A DNA stretch of 64,000 nt, taken from Rhodopseudomonas infernalis (GTDB taxonomy: Bacteria; Pseudomonadota; Alphaproteobacteria; Rhizobiales; Xanthobacteraceae). The translations under genes were made by a program, and so were the position numbers. The stretch is from contig NZ_JAJNAL010000009.1 of assembly GCF_022271405.1 (NCBI RefSeq), positions 1-64,000 on the forward strand, written 5' to 3'. A model generated the notes under the pieces. The model did no database searches. It saw only the letters and a list, made by a program, of their open reading frames with translations, and was not told the DNA's origin. Below, one piece after another: positions 16,024 through 22,794 of the stretch; positions within the stretch are counted from its first letter, which is position 1; each line of letters begins with the position of its first letter.

Positions 16024-16728
16024 ATGCGCCGGCGCCGCGCTTGGTTCAAAGCGGGCGTCATCGGCAGCGGCGGCGTGTTGCTCGCCGGCTGCTCCGGCCC
16101 GCTGTCGACCGTGGATCCGGCGGGACCTTCGGCGGAGGCGATCGCGTCGCTGTGGTGGGCGATGCTGATCGGCTCCACGCTGCTGTTCTGTCTGGTGATG
16201 GCTCTGCTGCTGTGGGTGTTTATCAAGCCCGCGTCAGATCGCAGCGCCTCGCCAAAACTGTGGCTGGTCGGCGGCGGGCTGGTGCTGCCGGCGCTGGTGC
16301 TGACGCCGCTGCTTGGTTACGGCTTCTACATCGGTGAGAAATTACTCGCGCATCCGCGCGCCGATGCGCCGGTGCGGATCGACGTGCTGGTGCGGCAATG
16401 GGAGTGGACGTTCCGCTATCCCGGGCCAGACGGCACGCGCGTGTCCGTCAACGAGCTGCATCTGCCGGTCGGCTGCGCCGCCGATCTGCACGTCACCACC
16501 GCCGACGTCATTCACGGCTTCTGGATTCCGCGGCTCGGCGGCAAGGTCGATGCGATCCCGGGTCACACCAATGTGGTGCGGCTGTCGGCGTCGCAGCCCG
16601 GCCGCTATCGCGGCGTCTGCGCCGAATTCTGCGGCACCGGCCACACCGTGATGGATTTCGCCGTGCAGGCGCACGACGGCGACGCGTTCGAAGCCCGGCT
16701 CGATAAGCTCCCGAAGGATACACCATGA
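16024..16728 (+). CDS. coxB: Cytochrome c oxidase subunit II (lipoprotein)
   Basis: Subunit II carries the CuA centre that accepts electrons from cytochrome c. The ATG at 16024 gives a lipoprotein signal (LLAGC, lipid-modified Cys 23), then two membrane helices (about 40-67 and 80-105). CuA ligands are all present: His 164 in DVIHGFWIP, then Cys 199, Glu 201, Cys 203, His 207 and Met 210 in VCAEFCGTGHTVM. No fused cytochrome c domain is present; the protein ends at residue 234. A longer frame upstream to 15070 runs antisense to the DUF2231 gene and is rejected. It overlaps the subunit I gene by 4 bases. Confidence 0.92.
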   Translation: MRRRRAWFKAGVIGSGGVLLAGCSGPLSTVDPAGPSAEAIASLWWAMLIGSTLLFCLVMALLLWVFIKPASDRSASPKLWLVGGGLVLPALVLTPLLGYGFYIGEKLLAHPRADAPVRIDVLVRQWEWTFRYPGPDGTRVSVNELHLPVGCAADLHVTTADVIHGFWIPRLGGKVDAIPGHTNVVRLSASQPGRYRGVCAEFCGTGHTVMDFAVQAHDGDAFEARLDKLPKDTP

Positions 16729-19259
16729 GCGCGCCGCGCGACGAGACGCCGGCGGCCGCGACCAGCGCGGTCCGCCTGCACAAGCAGCTCGAGCGGATCT
16801 GGGGCACGGCGCCGGGCTGGGGCCGGCTCTCCGCCGTCAACCACACCATCGTCGGTCGCCGCTTCATCCTCACCGCCTTCGTGTTCTTCGGCGTCGGCGG
16901 CGTGCTGGCGATGCTGATCCGCGCCCAGCTCGCCACGCCGCGCAGCGCTTTTCTCGAGCCCGGACTCTACAATCAGATCTTCACCATGCACGGCACGGTG
17001 ATGATGTTCCTGTTCGCCATCCCGATGTTCGAAGGGCTGGCGATCTATCTGTTGCCCAAGATGCTCGGCGCGCGCGACATGGCGTTTCCGCGGCTCGGCG
17101 CCTACGGCTATTGGTGCTATCTGTTCGGCGGCTCGATCCTGCTGATCGCGATGGCGCTCGGCCTGGCGCCGGACGGCGGCTGGTTCATGTACACGCCGCT
17201 GAGTTCGAAGGCCTACACGCCCGGCATCAATGCCGACATCTGGCTGATCGGCATCACCTTCGTGGAGATCTCGGCGCTGTCGGCGGCGGTCGAGATCATC
17301 GCGACGATTCTCAAGATGCGGGCGCCCGGCATGTCGCTCGACAAGATGCCGCTGCTGGCGTGGTATCTGCTGGTCACCGCCTTCATGATGCTGTTCGGCT
17401 TTCCGCCGCTGATCCTCGGCTCGGTGCTGCTCGAGGTCGAGCGCGCCTTCGACCTGCCGTTCTTCGACGCGGCGCGCGGCGGCGACTCGCTGCTGTGGCA
17501 GCATCTGTTCTGGCTGTTCGGCCACCCGGAGGTCTACATCATCTTCCTGCCGGCAGCCGGCATGGTGTCGACCATCCTGCCGGTGCTCGCGCGGCGCGAG
17601 ATCATCGGCTACGTCTGGATCGTGGTGAGTATCGTGGCGCTCGCCTTCCTCAGCTTCGGGCTGTGGGTGCACCACATGTTCACGGTCGGCATTCCGCATC
17701 TGGCGCTGGCGTTCTTCTCGGCGGCCTCGACCGCGGTGGCGGTGCCGACCGCGGTGCAGATCTTCGCCTGGATCGGCACGCTCGCGGCCGGACGGCCGCA
17801 ACTCAAGCTGCCGATGCTGTATCTGCTCGGGTTCTTCTCGGTGTTCGTGATCGGCGGGCTCACCGGCGTGATGCTGGCGATCGTGCCGTTCAACTGGCAG
17901 GTCCACGATACGCACTTCGTCGTCGCACATCTGCACTACGTGCTGGTCGGCGGCTTCATCTTCCCGATGCTGGCGGCCGCGTATTACTGGCTGCCGCACT
18001 TCACCGGCCGCGTGCCGCGCCACAGCCTCGGCGTGCCGGCATTCTGGCTGATCATCATCGGCTTCAATCTCACCTTCCTGATCATGCACTGGACCGGCCT
18101 GCTCGGCATGCCGCGCCGGATCAGCACCTACGGCGCCGACACCGGATGGGAATGGCTCAATCTGGTGTCGTCGATCGGAGGCTTCGTGATGGCGATCGGC
18201 TTCGCGCTGTTCACCGTCGACGTGGTCATGCACTGGCTGCACGGCAAGCGCGGCCCGCGCAATCCGTGGGGCGCCGGCACGCTGGAATGGGCGATGGCGA
18301 CGCCGCCGCCGAGCTACAATTTCGGCGCGCTGCCCGACGTCACGACCCGGTCGCCGCTCGCGGATCAGCCGGGGCTCGCCAACCGGCTGGCGCGCGGCGA
18401 TGGTTACCTCGGCTTCGTCCGCAATGGCTGGCTGGAGACGCTCGGTGTCGACATGATGTCGGGCCGGCTCGAGCAGATCGTGCGGCTGCCGTCGCCGACG
18501 ATGCTGCCGCTGTTCACCGCGTTGGTGACGGGCGTGTTCTTCGCCGCGGTGCTGTTCAAGCTGTATTGGCTCGCGGTGCTGGCGCTGCCGGCGATCGTGG
18601 CGATGTTCCTGGCCTGGACGCCGGTGTCGGGCGAGCGCAGCGACCGGGGCGAACTGCCGATCGGCAACGGCGCGCAGGCGATACTGCACAGCGAGGCCGC
18701 GTCGCCGCCGTCGCTGTGGGCGATGGGATTGACGCTGGCGGCGGATGCCACCGCCTATGCGTCGCTGGCCTTCGGGCTGCTGTTTCTGTGGGTGGTGGCG
18801 CCGAACTGGCCGCCGCTGGCGCTGATCGCGTGGGCGCCGGTGGGCGTGGCACTGATCGCAGGCGGCGCGCTCCTCGCGGCGCTCGCCAGCGTCGCAGCGA
18901 CTGCGCGGCGCGTTATCGGCAGCGGACCGCGGCGCGAGGGCGCGCTGGCGCTGGCGGTGATCGGGCAGGGCGCGGCGCTGGCCGGGCTCGCGCTCGTCGT
19001 CGCCGCGGTGCCGGACCCGACGCGACACGCCTACGCGGCCGCCACGCTGGTGATCCTGCTGTATGTCGGGCTGCACCTCGCGGTCGGCGCGGTGTTGGCT
19101 GGGTTCGGGATCTGGCGCAGCCGCACCGGCTATGTCTCGGCGCGGCGCAGCGTCGATCTGCGGATCGGCGCGCTGTGGAGCGCCTTCACGGCTGCGCTGG
19201 CGGTCGGCACGCTGCTGATCGTGTACGGCCTGCCGCTGGTGATGGGAGCGCCTCGATGA
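16725..19259 (+). CDS. Cytochrome c oxidase subunit I+III fusion with altered proton channels
   Basis: An 844-residue fusion of the heme-copper catalytic subunit (about 1-560) with a subunit III-like helical domain (about 590-844). Metal ligands are intact: His 89 (heme a), His 267 with Tyr 271 in GHPEVY (CuB, cross-linked Tyr), His 316/317 (CuB), and His 402/404 (hemes a3 and a). Glu 269 and Asp 118 of the D-channel remain. The usual Asn residues of that channel are Ile 107, Gly 125 and Ala 126. The K-channel Lys (VPTGIK in standard enzymes) is Gln 345 in VPTAVQIFAW. Proton pumping may therefore differ from classic aa3 oxidases. It overlaps coxB and the next gene by 4 bases. Confidence 0.9.
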   Translation: MSAPRDETPAAATSAVRLHKQLERIWGTAPGWGRLSAVNHTIVGRRFILTAFVFFGVGGVLAMLIRAQLATPRSAFLEPGLYNQIFTMHGTVMMFLFAIPMFEGLAIYLLPKMLGARDMAFPRLGAYGYWCYLFGGSILLIAMALGLAPDGGWFMYTPLSSKAYTPGINADIWLIGITFVEISALSAAVEIIATILKMRAPGMSLDKMPLLAWYLLVTAFMMLFGFPPLILGSVLLEVERAFDLPFFDAARGGDSLLWQHLFWLFGHPEVYIIFLPAAGMVSTILPVLARREIIGYVWIVVSIVALAFLSFGLWVHHMFTVGIPHLALAFFSAASTAVAVPTAVQIFAWIGTLAAGRPQLKLPMLYLLGFFSVFVIGGLTGVMLAIVPFNWQVHDTHFVVAHLHYVLVGGFIFPMLAAAYYWLPHFTGRVPRHSLGVPAFWLIIIGFNLTFLIMHWTGLLGMPRRISTYGADTGWEWLNLVSSIGGFVMAIGFALFTVDVVMHWLHGKRGPRNPWGAGTLEWAMATPPPSYNFGALPDVTTRSPLADQPGLANRLARGDGYLGFVRNGWLETLGVDMMSGRLEQIVRLPSPTMLPLFTALVTGVFFAAVLFKLYWLAVLALPAIVAMFLAWTPVSGERSDRGELPIGNGAQAILHSEAASPPSLWAMGLTLAADATAYASLAFGLLFLWVVAPNWPPLALIAWAPVGVALIAGGALLAALASVAATARRVIGSGPRREGALALAVIGQGAALAGLALVVAAVPDPTRHAYAAATLVILLYVGLHLAVGAVLAGFGIWRSRTGYVSARRSVDLRIGALWSAFTAALAVGTLLIVYGLPLVMGAPR

Positions 19260-19606
19260 CCCGCGCGCCGACGCGTCCGGCATCGCTGCTGCTGATCAGC
19301 GCCGGCTTCATCGTCTGGGCCCTGGCGTTCACGCTGCTGTATGGCGGCCTGTCGGTTGGCTGCGCATTCGGCTGGCAGAGCGAGATGATCGGCGGCAACA
19401 GCTTGCTACGCGTCGTGCTGCTGGCGATCTGGGGACTGCATATTGTCGCGCTGATCGGCTTGCTGATTTATTGCGTCCGCCTGCCGCGCTCCGACGAGAC
19501 GACGCCAGCTTTCACTCGCAAGGCCGCGATCGGCACGACCGTGACGGCGCTAGTCGCCACGGTATGGACCGGCCTGCCGATCCCGGCGCTGTCGCAGTGT
19601 GTGTGA
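19256..19606 (+). CDS. Small membrane protein of the oxidase cluster
   Basis: A 116-residue protein with three hydrophobic segments (about 8-32, 45-70, 87-108) and a cysteine near each end (Cys 36 and Cys 115). The ATG at 19256 overlaps the subunit I+III stop in ATGA, so it is part of the oxidase operon. I do not recognise the family. It may be an accessory or subunit-IV-like protein, but this is inferred from position and topology alone. Confidence 0.65.
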   Translation: MTRAPTRPASLLLISAGFIVWALAFTLLYGGLSVGCAFGWQSEMIGGNSLLRVVLLAIWGLHIVALIGLLIYCVRLPRSDETTPAFTRKAAIGTTVTALVATVWTGLPIPALSQCV

Positions 19607-19629
19607 CAAGACCGTTGCCCCATCCCCGC

Positions 19630-19749
19630 CGTCATTGCGAGGAGCACCCGGATCAGCGCTGCGCGCTGTCCGGGCACAGGCTCCGCGACGAAGCAATCCA
19701 GCTCCGTGCACTGCGCTTCTGGATTGCTTCGCTTCGCTCGCAATGACGG
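19630..19749. repeat. GTCATTGCGAG palindromic repeat pair
   Basis: The left arm begins GTCATTGCGAGGAG at 19631 and continues to GACGAAGCAATCCA. The right arm reads TGGATTGCTTCGCTTCGCTC followed by GCAATGACGG up to 19749. The outer arms are near-perfect reverse complements, so the whole unit can fold into one large hairpin. The same element occurs at 33095-33171 and 35520-35643, with a half copy at 55871. It lies between the 3' ends of the convergent oxidase and Mrp operons and may serve as a bidirectional terminator. Confidence 0.8.
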
Positions 19750-19765
19750 TGGGGTTGATGCTCGG

Positions 19766-20152
19766 CTAAATATCCGCGCCCTGATCCGCCGTACTGCGCG
19801 GCTGCTTGAGTGTGGCCCAGCCTTCGCCGCCGGGCGGCTGCGGCAATTCTTCCTGCACGGCGCGGTTGCGCAGGATGTGGGACTTCGAGATCATGTGGGC
19901 GGTGATCGGCGCGGTCAGGAACAGAAACAGCGTGATCAGCAGTTCGTGCAGCGATACGTCGCCGCGGATCAGCGCGAAATACAGCAGCGAGGCGATCAGC
20001 AGCGAGCCGATGCCGAGCGTGGTGGATTTGGTCGGCGCATGCAGCCGCTGCATGATGTCCGGCAGCTTCACCAGCCCGAACGAGCCGACGAACAAAAACA
20101 GCGCGCCGATCAGGATCAGCGCCGAGACCAGGACTTCGCTGAGCCACGCCAT
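19766..20152 (-). CDS. mnhG: Mrp/Pha antiporter subunit G
   Basis: A 128-residue, three-helix protein. The start region MAWLSEVLVSALILIGALFL and the conserved GLVKLPDIMQRLHAPTKSTT segment define MnhG/PhaG. A hydrophilic tail follows the last helix. The start is the ATG at 20152; the open frame extends upstream through mnhF in another frame and is not used. It is the last gene of the leftward antiporter operon, 5 bases after mnhF. Confidence 0.9.
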   Translation of the reverse strand: MAWLSEVLVSALILIGALFLFVGSFGLVKLPDIMQRLHAPTKSTTLGIGSLLIASLLYFALIRGDVSLHELLITLFLFLTAPITAHMISKSHILRNRAVQEELPQPPGGEGWATLKQPRSTADQGADI

Positions 20153-20157
20153 CGCGG

Positions 20158-20427
20158 TTACTCGATTACGTTGCCGCGCAGCAGATATTTGCAGAACGCG
20201 ACGGTGGACAGGAAGCCGACCGCGACGAACAACAGCGCGATCTCGAAATACAGACTGGTGCCGTACCAGATGCCGATCACCACCACGAGGCCGATGGTGT
20301 TGGTGACCAGCGTTTCCAGCGTCAGGATGCGGTCGAGCACGTCCGGGCCCTTGGCGAGCCGATACAGGTTCATCAGCGCCGCGACGGCAATGATGGAGAC
20401 GGCGATCAGGCACGCGGTTGCGATCAT
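20158..20427 (-). CDS. mnhF: Mrp/Pha antiporter subunit F
   Basis: An 89-residue subunit with three membrane helices and the MnhF hallmark LYRLAKGPDVLDRILTLETL. Its ATG at 20427 overlaps the mnhE stop by 4 bases. With the other subunits it forms the hetero-oligomeric monovalent cation/proton antiporter. Confidence 0.9.
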   Translation of the reverse strand: MIATACLIAVSIIAVAALMNLYRLAKGPDVLDRILTLETLVTNTIGLVVVIGIWYGTSLYFEIALLFVAVGFLSTVAFCKYLLRGNVIE

Positions 20428-20912
20428 CCAAAGATCTCCTTCAGCCGGCGTTCGTAGCGGGTCTTGATCTGCGCCACCGTGTCGTCCGGATCGCTGGTGT
20501 GCAGGCAATGCACCAGGATGGCGCTGCCATCGGCGGCGAGATCGGCGCTGACGGTGCCGGGCGTCATGGTGATGGTGCCGGCCAAGAGCGCGATGGCCTC
20601 GGGCGACGTCAGCTCGATCGGCACCACGACGTAGCGGGTCTGCAACCGCGACGCCCGCCAGAACAGCACCCAGATGGCGACCTGGATGTTGGACACCACG
20701 ATGTCCCAGCCGACGATCGCGAAATATTCGAGGATCTTGAGCGGCCGGCGGATCCTCGGGCGCTCCGGCCAATACGGGCTGGTGAACAGCGGGATCGCGA
20801 CGCCGAGTATCAGGCCGAACAGCACGGTGCCGAGCGAGACCGAATTGATCAGCGCCACCCAGACGGCGGCGATCAGCAGCGTGAACATCGGATGCGGCAG
20901 CAGGCGCGTCAT
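20424..20912 (-). CDS. mnhE: Mrp/Pha antiporter subunit E
   Basis: A 162-residue MnhE/PhaE subunit. Two N-terminal membrane helices (MFTLLIAAVWVALINSVSLG) are followed by a cytoplasmic domain with the family marks ALLAGTITMTPGTVSADL and a C-terminal DDTVAQIKTRYERRLKEIFG. The start is the ATG at 20912, overlapping the mnhD stop by 4 bases; the much longer open frame upstream is a shadow of mnhD. Confidence 0.9.
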   Translation of the reverse strand: MTRLLPHPMFTLLIAAVWVALINSVSLGTVLFGLILGVAIPLFTSPYWPERPRIRRPLKILEYFAIVGWDIVVSNIQVAIWVLFWRASRLQTRYVVVPIELTSPEAIALLAGTITMTPGTVSADLAADGSAILVHCLHTSDPDDTVAQIKTRYERRLKEIFG

Positions 20913-22450
20913 CGGGCGCCTCCTTGCGTCAGGGCGGTCCACGACGCCGGGTCGACGGCGCGTACATAGGCGGTGACGTCGAGCGCCTGCCGCGCCGTCG
21001 CGGCGAGGTCGCGCGTCACCGGGCCGGCGAACAGCGCCAGCAGCACGGTGGCGCCGAGCAAAGCGGAGATCACGGTCGCCTGCAGCGCGATGCGCGGGGC
21101 TGGGGACGTCGTCGCTTCCGAAGGCTTCGGGGCGACCTTCCAGAACAGTGTGCTGCCGGCGCGGGCGAAGCCGATGATCACGATCAGGCTGGTGCCCAGC
21201 ACCACGCACCAACTCGTCACCGCGAGAGGGCTGCGCCAGACGGCGTCGAGGATCAGCAGCTTGCCGAGGAAGCCGGACAGCGGCGGCATGCCGGTGATGG
21301 CGATCGCCGCGGCGAAGAACAGGCCGGCAAGAAGATTCGCGTGCGGCAGCGGCGGCGCGGGCACCAGCCGGTCGGCGGGGCCGGCGCGCTGCGCGATCAC
21401 CAGATCGGCGAGCAGGAACAGCGCCGCGCCGCTCAGCGTCGAGTGCAGCAGGTAGTACAGGCCCGCGGCGAGACCGGCCTGATCGAACAGCCCGAGCGCC
21501 AGCAGCAGCGAGCCCATCGACCACACGATCGCAAAGCACACCAGTCCGGTCAGCGACGCGCTCGCCAGCACGCCGACCGCGCCGAGCAGCAGCGTTGCCA
21601 GCGCCGCCGGCACCACCCAGGGCATGGCGATGTCGGCGACGCTGCCGGCGTTCGCGCCGAACACGATCGTGTAGACCCGGACGATCGAATAGGCGCCGAC
21701 CTTGGTCATCATCATGAACAGCGCCGCGACCGGCGCGGCTGCTGCCGCGTAGGCCGAGGGCAGCCACCATTGCAGCGGCACCAAAGCGGCCTTCAGGGCG
21801 AACACCAGCAGCAGCAGCAGCGCGCCGACGCGGAGCAGCGCCTCATCGCCGGGCGCGATCTGCGCGACCTTGCCGGCGAGGTCCGCCATGTTGAGCGTGC
21901 CGGTGACGGCGTAGATCAGGCCGACCGCGAACAGAAACAGCGTCGAGCCGATCAGATTGATCGCCACGTAGTTGAAGCCGGCGCGCAGCCGCCGCGGTCC
22001 GCCGCCGTGCAGCATCAGCCCGTAGGAGGCGATCAGCATCACCTCGAAGAACACGAACAGATTGAACACGTCGCCGGTGAGGAACGCGCCGTTCAGCCCC
22101 ATCAGCTGAAACTGGAACAGCGGATGGAAATGCCGTCCCGCTTTGTCCCAGCCCGCCATCGCGTAGATCAGCACCAGGGCCGCAAGCAGCGCGGTGAGCA
22201 GCAGCATGGTGGCCGCGAGCCGATCGAGCACCAGCACGATGCCGAACGGCGCGCGCCAGTCCCCGAGCAGATAAGGCTGCGGCGCGCTATCCGCCGCGGA
22301 GGCGTAGAGCCAGATCGCGAGGGCCAGCAGCGCCAGCGTCGCGGCGCTGGAGACGATGCGCTGTGCGACAAGGTCGTGGCGCAGCGCCAGCACCAGGAAC
22401 GCCGCGACGGCGGCGGGCAGCACGATCGGGGCGACGATCAGATCCGTCAT
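20909..22450 (-). CDS. mnhD: Mrp/Pha antiporter subunit D
   Basis: A 513-residue polytopic subunit homologous to the NuoN/NuoM proton-translocating subunits of complex I. About 14 helices are visible. The segment FQLMGLNGAFLTGDVFNLFV with FFEVMLIASY contains the conserved membrane Glu of the family, and ALKAALVPLQWWLPSAYAAA holds the conserved Lys. The ATG at 22450 gives the right N-terminus (MTDLIVAPIVLPAAVAAFLV) and overlaps mnhC by 4 bases. Confidence 0.93.
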   Translation of the reverse strand: MTDLIVAPIVLPAAVAAFLVLALRHDLVAQRIVSSAATLALLALAIWLYASAADSAPQPYLLGDWRAPFGIVLVLDRLAATMLLLTALLAALVLIYAMAGWDKAGRHFHPLFQFQLMGLNGAFLTGDVFNLFVFFEVMLIASYGLMLHGGGPRRLRAGFNYVAINLIGSTLFLFAVGLIYAVTGTLNMADLAGKVAQIAPGDEALLRVGALLLLLVFALKAALVPLQWWLPSAYAAAAAPVAALFMMMTKVGAYSIVRVYTIVFGANAGSVADIAMPWVVPAALATLLLGAVGVLASASLTGLVCFAIVWSMGSLLLALGLFDQAGLAAGLYYLLHSTLSGAALFLLADLVIAQRAGPADRLVPAPPLPHANLLAGLFFAAAIAITGMPPLSGFLGKLLILDAVWRSPLAVTSWCVVLGTSLIVIIGFARAGSTLFWKVAPKPSEATTSPAPRIALQATVISALLGATVLLALFAGPVTRDLAATARQALDVTAYVRAVDPASWTALTQGGAR

Positions 22451-22794
22451 CGGCCGGCCTCGTGCTCGTGCTCGTCGCCGGCATCGACGCGCTCGCTGCC
22501 GCTTTCGAGGAAGCCGCGCAGCGCCAGCACCACCACCAGCGCCGTCATGCCGAACGAGATCACGATTGCGGTCAGCACCAGCGCCTGCGGCAGCGGGTCG
22601 ACATAGTCGGTGACGTCCTTGGTGATGATCGGCGCCTTGTCGATCGCCAGCCGCCCCATCGCGAACAGGAACAGATTGACCGCATAGGACAGGAAGGTGG
22701 TGCCGATGATCACCGGGAAGGCATGCCGGCACAGGACCAGATACAGGCCCGCCATCGTCAGCACGCCGATGGCGCTCGCGACCAGGATTTCCAT
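22447..22794 (-). CDS. mnhC: Mrp/Pha antiporter subunit C
   Basis: A 115-residue NuoK-like subunit with three helices: MEILVASAIGVLTMAGLYLV, a second around FPVIIGTTFLSYAVNLFLF, and a third around QALVLTAIVISFGMTALVVV. The DPLPQALVLTAIVI segment is typical of MnhC. The tail is acidic and His-rich (DAGDEHEHEAGR). It starts immediately after mnhA stops. Confidence 0.92.
   Translation of the reverse strand: MEILVASAIGVLTMAGLYLVLCRHAFPVIIGTTFLSYAVNLFLFAMGRLAIDKAPIITKDVTDYVDPLPQALVLTAIVISFGMTALVVVLALRGFLESGSERVDAGDEHEHEAGR

Noticed and set aside
16605-19283. 892-codon minus-strand open frame over the oxidase genes
   Set aside because: Antisense to the I+III fusion; His/Arg/Gln-rich composition typical of a reverse-strand shadow.
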